Assembly: GCF_900104025.1 (NCBI RefSeq)
Contig: NZ_FNIQ01000002.1
Location: 496,001 to 560,000, forward strand
Direction of reading: 5' to 3'
Length of the DNA stretch: 64,000 nt
DNA from: Geodermatophilus sp. DSM 45219
Lineage (GTDB): Bacteria; Actinomycetota; Actinomycetes; Mycobacteriales; Geodermatophilaceae
Every line of letters begins with the position of its first letter. Positions within the stretch are counted from its first letter, which is position 1. Shown here one piece after another: positions 1 through 8,064 of the stretch. The notes beneath the pieces are model-generated. The model worked only from the letters and a program-made list of their open reading frames with translations. It searched no databases and was not told the origin of the DNA. A program made the position numbers and the translations under genes.

Positions 1-193
1 TGAAGGAGCTGCGGAAGGGGTGGCCGTCGATGGTGCCGCGCACCTTGACCAGGCCGCGGGTGCCGAAGAACTCCGCCGAGCCGGGCATCTGCACGTAGGT
101 CCAGCCGCCGGGGGCGGCGGTGCTGCGCTGCAGCGGAGCGGTGAACGCGGTGTCCAGCGGGCCGGTGCGCGACGGACGGGGAGTCGTGGTCAT
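1..193 (-). CDS. DUF1905 family protein (3' end cut by window)
   Basis: The 64 visible codons begin with ATG at 193 and run off the left edge. The product contains [19 protein letters not shown] followed by [19 protein letters not shown], which is the typical start of DUF1905 proteins (small beta-barrel domain of unknown function, often fused to a C-terminal YdeI-type segment). The missing part lies outside the window, so fusion to another domain cannot be judged. It is on the same strand as the ChrA gene but reads away from that gene's stop with a short gap. No function beyond the domain name is claimed. Confidence 0.75.
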   Translation of the reverse strand, partial: MTTTPRPSRTGPLDTAFTAPLQRSTAAPGGWTYVQMPGSAEFFGTRGLVKVRGTIDGHPFRSSF

Positions 194-229
194 GCCCGTC
201 CGACCGCCGGCCGCCGCCGGACTCATCGC

Positions 230-1609
230 TCAGCCGACGGGCAACCCGGCGAGCCCCGCGGCCAGGCCGAGCAGCGCGCAGACGCCGAGGGTGCGCAGCA
301 CCGACCAGCGCAGCCGGAACAGCAGGACGGCGGCGACCGCCGCGATGGCCAGCGGGACCGGCCGGAGGGTGCCGAGGTCGGGCAGCTCGAGGTGCAGCGG
401 CCCCCGGTCGACGTCGAGGGTCCGGGAGAACAGCGTGTGGACGGCGAAGTAGACGCCCAGGTTCGCGATCACCCCGACCACTGCCGCGGTGATCCCGGTG
501 AGCGCCGCCGACAGCGACCGGTTGCCGCGCAGCCGTTCCATGTAGGGCGCCCCGAGCAGCACGAACAGGAAGCTCGGCACGAAGGTCACCCAGGTGACCA
601 GCAGCGAGGCCAGGACGGCGGCGGCCCACGGGTCGAGCGCCCCCGGGTCGCGGTACGCGCCGAGGAACGCGACGAACTGCACGACCATGATCAGCGGCCC
701 GGGGGTGGTCTCGGCCAGCGCCAGCCCGCGCACCATCTCCCGCGGGCCCAGCCAGCCGTACGTCTCCACCGCCTGCTGGGCCACGTAGGCCAGCACCGCG
801 TAGGCGCCGCCGAAGGTCACCACCGCCGCGCCGGAGAAGAACAGCCCCTGCTGCGTGAAGACGCTGCCCAGCCCGGTCAGCAGCGCCACCGCGGCCACCG
901 GCACGCCCCACACCAGCAGCCCGGCGGCCAGCACCCGCAGCGTGCGCCTGGTCGTCGGCGCCTCGGTGTGCAGGACGTCGTCGCTGACCACCGGCGGCGG
1001 CCCGTCGTCCCCCGCCCCGGCGGCGGCCTCCTGCGGCAGCGCCGCCCGCCGCCACCGGCCGAGCGCCCACCCGGCCACCCCGGCCAGGGCCACGACCACC
1101 GGGAACGGGACGCCGAACAGCGCCAGCGCGAGGAACGCCGCGACCGCGATGGCGACCAGCGCGCCGCTGCCCAGCGCCCGCCTCGCGACCCGCTGCACCG
1201 CCTGCGCGACGATCGCCAGCACCGCCGGGGCGAGGCCGGCGAAGACCGCGAGGACGGCGGTGGTGTCGCCGAACGCCACGTAGACCGCCGAGAGCACCAG
1301 CAGCGCGAGGACCCCGGGGAGCACGAACAGGCCGCCGGCGACCAGCCCGCCGCGGGTGCCGTGCAGCAGCCACCCGACGTAGGTGGCCAGCTGCTGCGCC
1401 TCGGGGCCGGGCAGCAGCATGCAGTAGTTCATCGCGTGCAGGAACCGGCGCTGGCCGATCCACCGCCGCTCGTCGACGAGCGTGCGCTGCATGACGGCGA
1501 TCTGCCCGGCCGGGCCGCCGAAGGTCTGCAGCGAGATGAGGAACCAGGCCCGCACGGCGGTGCGGAACGGGACGACGGTCTGCCCCTGGGCAGGCGGATC
1601 GCGGTCCAC
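230..1609 (-). CDS. chrA: Chromate transporter, ChrA (CHR) family
   Basis: This is a 459-residue integral membrane protein with two homologous CHR halves, the usual length for long-chain ChrA. The first half carries FGGPAGQIAVMQ near residue 30, and the second half repeats the theme with TFGGAYAVLAYV and ends a helix with TTPGPLIMVVQF. Known members export chromate from the cytoplasm using the membrane potential; others are annotated only by homology. The start is GTG at 1609, preceded by GGGAGGGG at good spacing. It lies 14 nt downstream of the YceI gene on the same strand, so the two are probably cotranscribed. The substrate is not proven by sequence. Confidence 0.88.
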   Translation of the reverse strand: MDRDPPAQGQTVVPFRTAVRAWFLISLQTFGGPAGQIAVMQRTLVDERRWIGQRRFLHAMNYCMLLPGPEAQQLATYVGWLLHGTRGGLVAGGLFVLPGVLALLVLSAVYVAFGDTTAVLAVFAGLAPAVLAIVAQAVQRVARRALGSGALVAIAVAAFLALALFGVPFPVVVALAGVAGWALGRWRRAALPQEAAAGAGDDGPPPVVSDDVLHTEAPTTRRTLRVLAAGLLVWGVPVAAVALLTGLGSVFTQQGLFFSGAAVVTFGGAYAVLAYVAQQAVETYGWLGPREMVRGLALAETTPGPLIMVVQFVAFLGAYRDPGALDPWAAAVLASLLVTWVTFVPSFLFVLLGAPYMERLRGNRSLSAALTGITAAVVGVIANLGVYFAVHTLFSRTLDVDRGPLHLELPDLGTLRPVPLAIAAVAAVLLFRLRWSVLRTLGVCALLGLAAGLAGLPVG

Positions 1610-1623
1610 GGCTGGCCCCTCCC

Positions 1624-2223
1624 TCAGGAGACGCGGACCGCGGAGACGTCGAACTCGATCTGGATGCGGTCGCTGACCAGCACGCCGCCGGTGTCGAGCG
1701 GGGTGTTCCAGGTCAGGCCCCAGTCGCTGCGCTTGATGGCGAGCGCGCCCTCGAAGCCGACCCGGGTGTTGCCGAACGGGTCCTTCGCCGAGCCGGTCAA
1801 CGTGAAGTCCACCGACACCGGACGCGTGGCGTCCCGGATGGTCAGGTCGCCGGTGACCGCGTAGGTCTCCGCGTCGACCTGCTCGACGTCGGTGGAGACG
1901 AACAGGATCTCCGGGTACGTCTCGGCGTCGAGGAAGTCCGCCGAGCGCAGGTGGGCGTCACGGTCGGCGGTGCCGGTGTCGATGCTCGCCGTCCGGATCC
2001 GCAGCGTCACCCAGCTGGCCGCCGGGTCGGCCACGTCGAGGCGCGCCGTCCCGGAGAAGTCGGTGAACGACCCGCGCACGGTGGTCACCATGGCGTGCCG
2101 GGCGCGGATCCCGATGCGCGTGTGAGCGGCGTCGACCTCGTAGTCCCCGGTGACGTCGACGAGCGCGCTGGTGCCTGCGTCGAAGTCGGTGGGGTCCGCG
2201 TCAGGTGCCCGGTGCTTGCCCAC
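1624..2223 (-). CDS. YceI family protein
   Basis: The 199-residue product has the YceI lipocalin-like fold signature: GDYEVDAAHTRIGIRARHAM at the start, GSFTDFSGTARLDV, then a central ASIDTGTADRDAHLRSADFL and a C-terminal AIKRSDWGLTW. YceI proteins bind isoprenoid-type lipids in a beta-barrel. No signal peptide is visible, so this one is probably cytoplasmic, as in many actinobacteria. I chose GTG at 2223 because GGGAGGGAGGG lies just upstream; an earlier start at 2283 lacks such a site. It is immediately upstream of the ChrA-family transporter and likely the first gene of that pair. Confidence 0.88.
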   Translation of the reverse strand: MGKHRAPDADPTDFDAGTSALVDVTGDYEVDAAHTRIGIRARHAMVTTVRGSFTDFSGTARLDVADPAASWVTLRIRTASIDTGTADRDAHLRSADFLDAETYPEILFVSTDVEQVDAETYAVTGDLTIRDATRPVSVDFTLTGSAKDPFGNTRVGFEGALAIKRSDWGLTWNTPLDTGGVLVSDRIQIEFDVSAVRVS

Positions 2224-2346
2224 GGTGGCCCTCCCTCCCCCTGTACGCACCCCATCCTGGCGGATCGTGTGCGGCACGGACACGCCAGGGTCCCGCAGCG
2301 GGCGGTTGCGCAGGCCGCGACCGTCGGGGCCGTGCGGCCGGGTGCC

Positions 2347-2919
2347 TCAGCGGCCGCGCCAGACCGGGGGGCGCTTCTCGGCGAAGGCGGCCGCGCCCTC
2401 CCGCGCGTCCTCGCCGGCGAACACCGGCGCGACCAGCTCGGCCTGCCGCGCCCAGCCCTCCGCGGTGGTCCAGTCGGCGCTGCCGCGGGCCACCGCCTTG
2501 GTCACGGCCAGGGCGAGCGGCCCGTTCGCGGCGACCCGGGCGGCCAGCTCCAGCGCCCCGTCGAGTGCCCCGCCCTCGGGTGTGAGCCGGTTGACCAGCC
2601 CGACGTCGGCGGCGCGCCGTGCGTCGATCGGGTCGCCGGTCAGCAGCATCTCCATCGCGACGTTGGCCGGTACCCGCCGCGGCAGCAGCAGGGCGCCACC
2701 GCCGGCGGCGACCAGCGCGCGCGTGACCTCGGGCACCCCGAAGCGGGCGGTCTCGGCGGCCACCACGAGGTCGCAGGCGAGCACCAGCTCGATGCCGCCG
2801 GCCAGCGCCCAGCCCTCGACGGCGGCGACCATCGGCTTGCGCGGCGGGGTCTGGGTGATGCCGCACAGCCCACGGCCCTCGATGGCGGGGGTCTCGCCGC
2901 GCAGGAAGGCCTTGAGGTC
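2347..2919 (-). pseudogene. Crotonase (enoyl-CoA hydratase/isomerase) 3' fragment, split by prophage
   Basis: These 190 codons encode the C-terminal three quarters of a crotonase: DLKAFLRGETP, KPMVAAVEGWALAGGIELVLACD, the acyl-CoA/active-site region ARFGVPEVTRALVAAGGGA, and the C-terminal helices ending in AFAEKRPPVWRGR. The N-terminal quarter is at 43183-43397. Joining the fragments over the 11-bp repeat gives 258 residues, the normal crotonase length. Phage sequence supplies an in-frame ATG at 2940 seven codons upstream, so a truncated peptide could be made. It would lack the first beta strands and the first oxyanion-hole loop, so activity is unlikely. In the uninterrupted host this gene follows a CoA-transferase gene. 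Confidence 0.9.
2909..2919. repeat. attL core
   Basis: GCCTTGAGGTC is shared exactly with 43183-43193. On the minus strand it encodes the D-L-K-A codons of the crotonase. Host sequence lies to the left and phage sequence to the right. The core is short, as expected for a large serine integrase rather than a tyrosine integrase. Confidence 0.88.
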
Positions 2920-3088
2920 TGTTACGGGCACAGGACTCATCCTGCCTGGTCCACGGCCGAGACGCCAGGGGTGCAGCTCCCCTGCCGATGGCCGCCACAC
3001 AGTCACGCTCCGCCGGGTAGGATGGTCGGTGCCGAGTGCTCCTCGGTTGGTGATGGTGGCAGGAATTGCGTTCTAGCTGGGACGCAAG

Positions 3089-3130
3089 AAAGGGACCCTG
3101 GTGGCCGGCGGCGGCTACCAGGGTCTCTTT
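3089..3130. terminator. Bidirectional terminator at the attL end
   Basis: A perfect 9-bp stem pairs 3094-3102 with 3117-3125, extended by A-T and G-U pairs to 3089/3130. On the minus strand it is followed by CCCTTTCTT, and on the plus strand by TCTCTTT. It ends the HTH/GIY-YIG transcript and would shield the crotonase remnant from phage transcription. Confidence 0.75.
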
Positions 3131-3140
3131 GCGTTGCTGG

Positions 3141-3524
3141 TTAGATACCATGCGCAATCGAAGATATCGGCCGCTTTCTTAGCTTGCCAAAGTAGTGGGT
3201 CTCGGTGATTGCGCGCTCGAAGAACTCCTCAAAGGTTGGCATCGGGTCGTCATTGTTGTGGCTGCGGTTGTAGATCGGCCTGTGCTGCTTGATCAGGCCC
3301 ATTCCCCGGTACAGCGCGGTGGCTCTCCCTCGAACGGTTTCGGTCTCCAGAGTCAGCTCTTCTCGCCACCAGGGCTTAAGCCATCGGTGTTGATCTAATC
3401 GCTGCTTCAAGTGTCGACTGGTGCCTACGTAGATCACCCTGTCCGCCTGGTTTCGGTACAGGTAGACCGTGTATTCCGGTAGTTCGGCGCCGGATAGGTG
3501 CTCGATGTTCTCGGTGGCCTCCAT
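3141..3524 (-). CDS. GIY-YIG domain nuclease (small)
   Basis: The 127-residue protein has a GIY-YIG core near the N-terminus, with YTVYLYRNQ at about residues 18-26 and VIYVGTSRHLKQRLDQHR at about 30-47; the arginine of the R-L-x-x-H segment matches the conserved catalytic Arg helix. No separate DNA-binding domain is visible. The start ATG at 3524 overlaps the stop of the HTH gene as TGATG, so translation is coupled. A free-standing phage GIY-YIG may be a homing endonuclease or a DNA-processing nuclease; the sequence does not decide. Confidence 0.75.
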   Translation of the reverse strand: MEATENIEHLSGAELPEYTVYLYRNQADRVIYVGTSRHLKQRLDQHRWLKPWWREELTLETETVRGRATALYRGMGLIKQHRPIYNRSHNNDDPMPTFEEFFERAITETHYFGKLRKRPISSIAHGI

Positions 3525-3754
3525 CAGTTCCTGCCCTTCCGCACGGGACCGGTGGCGGGTCGCATTACGGGCAGTGCGTCGATCTCTCGGATGTCGAAGA
3601 GCGTGTTGTACCCGTTGTCTGCCTTGTACCTGTGAAGCTTCCCTGCATTGACGGCCCGGTCGAGGGTCACAGGGGTCACACCGATGCGCTTGGCGGCGTC
3701 TTTCTTGGCGATCAGGTACTTCGTGTCGGGCATGTCGGGCTTCTTGCTGGTCAT
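3524..3754 (-). CDS. MerR/Xis-like helix-turn-helix protein
   Basis: The 76-residue basic protein contains YLIAKKDAAKRIGVTPVTLD followed by RAVNAGKLHRYKADNG, a winged-HTH pattern of the MerR/excisionase type, and a basic C-terminal tail. ATG at 3754 was chosen over an ATG at 3817 because an AAGGA lies upstream and because the HTH domain begins soon after. It is divergent from the plus-strand GIY-YIG operon and coupled to the minus-strand GIY-YIG gene. It could act as a local repressor for the divergent promoters or as an accessory excision factor; no CI-like repressor exists elsewhere, so it is a candidate immunity regulator. Confidence 0.6.
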   Translation of the reverse strand: MTSKKPDMPDTKYLIAKKDAAKRIGVTPVTLDRAVNAGKLHRYKADNGYNTLFDIREIDALPVMRPATGPVRKGRN

Positions 3755-3797
3755 GGTGGGTGTGTCCTTCGTGGGGTGGTTGAGTTGACTACGGTCT

Positions 3798-3900
3798 AGC
3801 TTACCAGTATGGAGCACCGTGATCCAACAGGTTGCGGCGTCGCTCCTGGAGGAAGTTCACCGAGGCGGCTTGGCACAGTTGAATCATCGTGTGCTATGGT
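3798..3900. promoter_or_regulatory. Divergent promoter region for attL-end genes
   Basis: On the minus strand TTGGAT (3827-3822) is followed after 18 nt by TAAGCT (3803-3798), facing the HTH gene. On the plus strand TTGGCA (3870-3875) is followed after 19 nt by TATGGT (3895-3900), facing the GIY-YIG gene at 3946. These are consensus resemblances only. Confidence 0.4.
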
Positions 3901-3945
3901 ATTCCCAGCAGCAACGAAATCCATCACCCAGAATGGACAGAGACA

Positions 3946-4515
3946 ATGGCCAACACCAACACCGCCACCGCCGAGCTTCGTCCCTACACCGTTTACGTCC
4001 TGTACGTGGATGGAATCAGCGTTCCGTCTTACGTCGGCCGAACGGTTATGACGGTGACCAAGCGCCTCAATGCACACCGAAACGAGGCCCGAAAGGGATC
4101 GCCTTATCCGGTTCATGAGTGGATGCGGCGAATGAAGGAGGCGGGGAAGACTGTTCAGGCACTTCCGGTCTACACCGCTCTGAGCCGCACCGAAGCCGAT
4201 GCCGTTGAGTGCTTCATCATCGCCGAGTACCGGGCGATGCACGTCCCGATTGCGAATGTCGCCGACGGTGGCTCCGGAACCGCTGGCGTCATCCCCTCGG
4301 CCGAGTCGCTCAAGAAGCGCAGCGAGGCACAGAAGGGACGGAAGCGGCCTCCTCGGAACGCTGAATGGTGTGCCCGTATCTCCGCGTCCAAGCTCGGCAC
4401 CACCCACACCGAGGAGACCCGCCGCCTGATCTCCGAGCGCACCAAGGCAGGCATCGCCGCCGCCAGGGCTCGCAAGGCCGCCGAGGCTGCCGGCCCCGAC
4501 GCCGAGGCCGCCTGA
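3946..4515 (+). CDS. GIY-YIG endonuclease with NUMOD3-like DNA-binding repeats
   Basis: The 189-residue protein starts with a GIY-YIG domain (YTVYVLYVDGISVPSYVGRT, then RLNAHRNEA carrying the conserved Arg) over about residues 14-100. The C-terminus has repeated S-x-E-x-x-K-K-R motifs (SAESLKKRSEAQKGRK, ARISASKLGTTHTEETRRLI) typical of NUMOD3 modules, which contact DNA in phage homing endonucleases of the I-TevI type. The last 30 residues are Ala-rich. It heads a five-gene plus-strand run; its stop overlaps the next start as TGATG. A homing role is likely from architecture, but the target is unknown. Confidence 0.8.
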   Translation: MANTNTATAELRPYTVYVLYVDGISVPSYVGRTVMTVTKRLNAHRNEARKGSPYPVHEWMRRMKEAGKTVQALPVYTALSRTEADAVECFIIAEYRAMHVPIANVADGGSGTAGVIPSAESLKKRSEAQKGRKRPPRNAEWCARISASKLGTTHTEETRRLISERTKAGIAAARARKAAEAAGPDAEAA

Positions 4516-4751
4516 TGAGCGCCGACTACGCCAGCAAGTTCCGAGACCTCGACAACTTCATGGATCGGGTCGGAGACATTCTCGCCCACCTGGCCATCAT
4601 GGATTCTCGGCTCACCACCCGCGCATTTCGCATCAGCGACAAGCACCGCCGAGGCGAGGACCGACGAAGAATGGCGGGACAGAAGGCCGATGCCAGGTTC
4701 GACGTAGCGGAGATCCAGCAGTACCCCGACGTGGTTCTCGGGGTCATCTGA
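4515..4751 (+). CDS. Hypothetical phage protein, 78 aa
   Basis: ATG at 4515 overlaps the stop of the GIY-YIG gene (TGATG), so the start is set by coupling. The product is charged and helical (YASKFRDLDNFMDRVGDILAH) with a basic middle (KHRRGEDRRRMAGQ). No membrane segment or known motif is seen. It shares the plus-strand operon with the nuclease and small membrane proteins. Confidence 0.6.
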   Translation: MSADYASKFRDLDNFMDRVGDILAHLAIMDSRLTTRAFRISDKHRRGEDRRRMAGQKADARFDVAEIQQYPDVVLGVI

Positions 4752-4805
4752 GCCACACCGTTCCACCTCATCCTAGGGCACCACCTCATCCCAGAGGAGC
4801 ACACC

Positions 4806-5129
4806 ATGACCGCCACCATCCCTACCCCGAGAACCGACCAGGCCCCTACCGACACCGACGACCGGATCGATCAGGTCCGTGACGAACTGGCCGACCTGTA
4901 CGACCGGTTGGGCCGTCTGTCCCGGTGGGTCGATGAGTACATCAACAGGGCCGGTGCCGACATTCAGCGTTGCGACGAGATCATTGCTGGGTACGACCAG
5001 ATGATCGAGGACAGTCAGCCGGCCGAGAAGGATGAGCCTGCCGGTGTTCCCAGTCGCTGGTTCAAGCGCCTCTCGCCCAACTCCAACGGTGTCCGCGTCT
5101 GGTTCTCCCACCCCGGTGGTCAGCGATGA
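4806..5129 (+). CDS. Hypothetical coiled-coil phage protein, 107 aa
   Basis: A good ribosome site (AGAGGAG) precedes ATG at 4806. Residues about 18-65 are predicted helical with heptad character (DRIDQVRDELADLYDRLGRL). The C-terminus is unrelated and polar. The stop overlaps the next gene by 4 nt. I do not recognise a family. Confidence 0.65.
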   Translation: MTATIPTPRTDQAPTDTDDRIDQVRDELADLYDRLGRLSRWVDEYINRAGADIQRCDEIIAGYDQMIEDSQPAEKDEPAGVPSRWFKRLSPNSNGVRVWFSHPGGQR

Positions 5130-5314
5130 TGGAGGTCATTGTCACCGTTCTGGCGTTCGTCGTCGTCGGCTGCTGGGTGTTGCGTCTGCTGCTGATGGTG
5201 TTTAATGGGCTGACCAATCCGGTCCTGGTCCGCATCCACGCCCGAGCCGAGGGAATCTCCTACCGAGCAGCCCGCCAGCACATGCGTCGCCGTCGCCACA
5301 CCTGTCGCCTTTAA
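5126..5314 (+). CDS. Small single-span membrane protein, 62 aa
   Basis: ATG at 5126 overlaps the preceding stop. One strongly hydrophobic helix (VIVTVLAFVVVGCWVLRLLL, about residues 4-23) is followed by a basic cytoplasmic tail ending in HMRRRRHTCRL. Function is unknown; a lysis accessory, superinfection exclusion or prophage-expressed host modification role would all fit a small phage membrane protein. Confidence 0.6.
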   Translation: MMEVIVTVLAFVVVGCWVLRLLLMVFNGLTNPVLVRIHARAEGISYRAARQHMRRRRHTCRL

Positions 5315-5339
5315 CTCAGCCGATTCACAGGAGACTCAC

Positions 5340-5546
5340 ATGAAAGCTCGTCCCGGTGCCACACCAATGATCGTTCTCGGGCTGGTCTTCTGGGTCTTCG
5401 GAGGAGTGTTCGCCGCCTACGGTCCGGAGGGGAATGTCCTCGGCGTCATTCTGGGCCTGGTCGGTGTTGTCGCCTTTGTTGTCGCTGTAGCTATCCGTGT
5501 CTGTCGGCCTCGGCTCACGAAGGGCGACAAGTCAACCGCAGTCTGA
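5340..5546 (+). CDS. Small two-span membrane protein, 68 aa
   Basis: CAGGAG lies 8 nt before ATG at 5340. Two hydrophobic helices are visible at about residues 10-27 and 33-53, joined by a Gly-rich turn, with a short basic tail. The size and topology resemble small class II holins, but the gene is far from the late lysis candidates and on the opposite strand, so this is only a possibility. It is the last gene of the plus-strand run before a convergent terminator. Confidence 0.6.
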   Translation: MKARPGATPMIVLGLVFWVFGGVFAAYGPEGNVLGVILGLVGVVAFVVAVAIRVCRPRLTKGDKSTAV

Positions 5547-5625
5547 GCAGGCAAAACGGCTGTACGCCTCTCTGCCGCGTTTTTAGCAGGGGGTTGGGGT
5601 GATTCCCTAGGCCACAAACAAGAAT

Positions 5626-5665
5626 GAGCCCGCCATCCAGCCGATTCAGGCCAGGTGGCGGGCTC
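5626..5665. terminator. Convergent bidirectional terminator
   Basis: A perfect 10-bp stem GAGCCCGCCA (5626-5635) / TGGCGGGCTC (5656-5665) sits between the plus-strand operon and the minus-strand late operon. T-rich stretches follow on both strands (TTCTG on plus, TTCTTGTTT on minus). Confidence 0.75.
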
Positions 5666-5678
5666 TTCTGCGTATTGG

Positions 5679-6101
5679 TCAGCGAACAGTGAATGAGGCC
5701 GCTTTCGCCACATCGACCTCGGGTGCATCGGCCACCCGCGCCCACAGATCCGCACCGTCGGCGGGTAGCACGACGGCACTGTTCGGGTCGGCGTCGGGAC
5801 CGGCCACGAGGACTCGCCACACTGTGATGATCCGGTACTCCGTAGAGCGCGCCTCCCAGTCCGCCATCGCCTCGATGAACGTCTCGTGGGCGCTGACCGA
5901 GACGCCATCAGGCCCTACGACCTGATAGTCACCGGTCCGCTGTGCGGGCATCCAGGACGAGCCGGACAGCACCGTGGTACGAGGAGCCAGCAGCGCAACG
6001 TCCACGCCGTCCACGTCAGTGGGGTTCCCGTCCGCGAGCATGACGCTCACCGGAACCTCGACATACTTCTTGGTCACCCTGCTGAATTCGATTGTGGTCA
6101 T
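5679..6101 (-). CDS. Hypothetical phage protein at end of late operon, 140 aa
   Basis: ATG at 6101 overlaps the stop of the repeat-rich fibre gene as ATGA, so coupling defines the start. The product begins MTTIEFSRVTKKYVEVPVSV and contains segments of mixed beta character with no recognisable enzyme motif. As the last late gene after the fibre genes it may be a fibre-associated or fibre-assembly protein; this rests on position only. Confidence 0.6.
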   Translation of the reverse strand: MTTIEFSRVTKKYVEVPVSVMLADGNPTDVDGVDVALLAPRTTVLSGSSWMPAQRTGDYQVVGPDGVSVSAHETFIEAMADWEARSTEYRIITVWRVLVAGPDADPNSAVVLPADGADLWARVADAPEVDVAKAASFTVR

Positions 6102-7612
6102 GGGAACTCCAGTTTTCTGGTCCGCGCGGTGGCGGTGAAGGAACGGGTACGTGCGGAGACGAACAGCTCTCGGGTCCGGGCCGAGTACCACTGCACAGTG
6201 ATGTCTCGGTAGCCACTGGGATTGACCCCAGGCAGGGCGCTGACGGTGACCAGGCTCGGCTCCCCCAGCAGCGTGACCTCGGCCTGGGCGTTGCCCGCTT
6301 CCGCCAGTACCGCTGCTGACGCCGACTCGCCACCGATGAGCACCTCACCCGTCGGGGCACCGGCCTCAGAGGTGGCCGTGGAGCCCGCCGTTGCCCCCAG
6401 GACCGTCGCGGAGACGACCAGGGTGCCCGGCTGTGTCTGCGCCGTTGCTCTCGCTGTGGAGCCACTGGCGGAGGCGTCACCACTCGCCTGACCGGGGCTG
6501 GCCGAGACGGTGGCGGTAGCGGTGACACCGACGACAACTGCGGAGGACTCGACGCTGGTTGTACCCGGCTGAGGGGTCACGGTGACCGAGGCCGGCGTCC
6601 CTGCGATGAGGACGGCACCGGCGGCCGTGCCAGCCTGACCAGAGGCGGAAGCCAGTGCTCGAGAACCTGCCACGGTGGCCGGAACGATGAGCGTGCCCGG
6701 GATCGCAGAGCCGGTGACGAGCGCCCGAGTACCGGCAACCGTCGCGCCAGCGGTGATGACACCGGCCTGCGCCGTGGTAGATCCGGTGGCCGTGGTGCCC
6801 AGGACCGTCGCCGGTTGCGGGATGAACACCACGCCGGGCTGTGCCGAGGCCGTGACCGCAGCGGTGGTACCCGTGACCGTGGCCGGTGTGGTGACGACCG
6901 CAGGCTGCTGGAATAGCCGGAAGACGAACCCACCGCCGGTGGTGGCGACGGTGGTGACCGCGTTGAACGTCGGCGCAGTAGTGGCCCCGGTCGGCGTCTG
7001 CTGAGAGGTGTGGACGGCAAGTGTGGCGTTGCCATTGCCGACCACCTGGGAATCGACGCGCTCGGTCATGGTCCACTGCGCACCGCCGGACTCCACCACC
7101 AGGTTGGCTCCGGTGTTGAACGACGTGTTGGTAGTCAGGCCCATGACGGTCAGCGCGTGCTCACCGGTGGTCCAGACGAGCGTGTCGAAACCGGTGGCGT
7201 TGAAGGCCGTGCTGCTGCCGGTGGCGTCGGAGGCAGCAGTGCGCTGCCACGCCACTTCCTGGCCAGTGTCCGGCCGCCACACCTGGGCCACCGCTCCGAT
7301 GGTGGAGACCGTGCCAGACACCGACAGTGTGGGAGCCGTGGTGCCCGTTTCCCACTTCTTGGTGAGGACCGTGACACGAACCTGGCCTGAACTGGCCGCC
7401 GAAGTGGTACCGAATCCGACGTTCTGTGAGACGACTGTGGTCCAGTTGCTGGCGTTGTTCGTAATCGTCGGCGTGACACCGAGCGGCTTGCTGACAGCGA
7501 AAATGAAGACTTGGTCGCCTACCGCCGGAGCCGTGGCACCCGAAGGCATCGCTGGAGTGACCGATGTGGCACTTGTGGAGACCAGTCCGGTCCCCAGTAT
7601 GAACAGCGCCAT
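6098..7612 (-). CDS. Repeat-rich structural fibre-like protein
   Basis: The 504-residue protein has two parts. Residues about 1-235 form a beta-rich head domain (VGDQVFIFAVSKPLGVTPTI, WRPDTGQEVAWQ) common at the end of actinophage fibre operons. Residues about 236-460 hold roughly ten tandem units of about 22 residues, each with a P/A-G start, an ATVxG centre and a T/S/A-rich end. The C-terminus repeats SARTREL and TARTRKLEF. Cys is absent and Ala, Thr, Ser and Val dominate, as expected for an extended virion fibre. It lies within the tail-fibre block. Receptor binding is an inference. Confidence 0.7.
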   Translation of the reverse strand: MALFILGTGLVSTSATSVTPAMPSGATAPAVGDQVFIFAVSKPLGVTPTITNNASNWTTVVSQNVGFGTTSAASSGQVRVTVLTKKWETGTTAPTLSVSGTVSTIGAVAQVWRPDTGQEVAWQRTAASDATGSSTAFNATGFDTLVWTTGEHALTVMGLTTNTSFNTGANLVVESGGAQWTMTERVDSQVVGNGNATLAVHTSQQTPTGATTAPTFNAVTTVATTGGGFVFRLFQQPAVVTTPATVTGTTAAVTASAQPGVVFIPQPATVLGTTATGSTTAQAGVITAGATVAGTRALVTGSAIPGTLIVPATVAGSRALASASGQAGTAAGAVLIAGTPASVTVTPQPGTTSVESSAVVVGVTATATVSASPGQASGDASASGSTARATAQTQPGTLVVSATVLGATAGSTATSEAGAPTGEVLIGGESASAAVLAEAGNAQAEVTLLGEPSLVTVSALPGVNPSGYRDITVQWYSARTRELFVSARTRSFTATARTRKLEFP

Positions 7613-7639
7613 GCTCGCCCTCCTAGCGTCGTTGAGTGG

Positions 7640-8011
7640 TTACTTCGCCGGAGGATCGGGAAGCCGGCGGGCCAGGTTGTAGCTGGGTCCGTCATCCAGG
7701 AAGCCGAAGAACCCCCAGGCTACGGCGTTGGTTCGCAGCGCGTTCGACATCTCGGTCTGCGCCGCGTCGATAATCGCCGGATCTGTGTGTGAGACGCAGA
7801 AGTGGAACGCCGGGTAGTTGTTGCCGTCCACCAGCGTAGGGTGGCCGGTACCCACATGCGTGTAGGTGTAGGTCACCAAGCCGGGTCCGTAGCGGTCGAG
7901 CTGAACATTCTCGAAACCACCGCGAGACGCCGACTTGGTCCACTGCGTGACCATGTTGTTCCGGCGGGTCGTGGACGTGAAGACCACATCGCCGTAGAGG
8001 TAGAGCGCCAC
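7640..8011 (-). CDS. Hypothetical tail-associated protein, 123 aa
   Basis: I place the start at GTG 8011 because GGAG lies 6 nt upstream (TTGGAGTTTGAGGTG); the open frame extends further but overlaps the preceding gene. The product reads VALYLYGDVVFTSTTRRNN and ends LARRLPDPPAK. It contains no known motif. Position between two fibre-block genes suggests a structural or fibre-assembly role. Confidence 0.55.
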   Translation of the reverse strand: MALYLYGDVVFTSTTRRNNMVTQWTKSASRGGFENVQLDRYGPGLVTYTYTHVGTGHPTLVDGNNYPAFHFCVSHTDPAIIDAAQTEMSNALRTNAVAWGFFGFLDDGPSYNLARRLPDPPAK

Positions 8012-8064
8012 CTCAAACTCCAATCTGTAGCCTGAGATGGCCTGCCACCTCGTTAGCCGGTCGA

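Noticed and set aside
20..1864. Plus-strand frame of 614 codons opposite the ChrA gene
   Set aside because: Low-complexity Arg/Gln/Gly sequence; ChrA membrane motifs on the other strand are decisive.
2909..2919. tRNA-type attachment site
   Set aside because: No tRNA lies at either end; both ends fall within crotonase codons and the integrase is a serine type.
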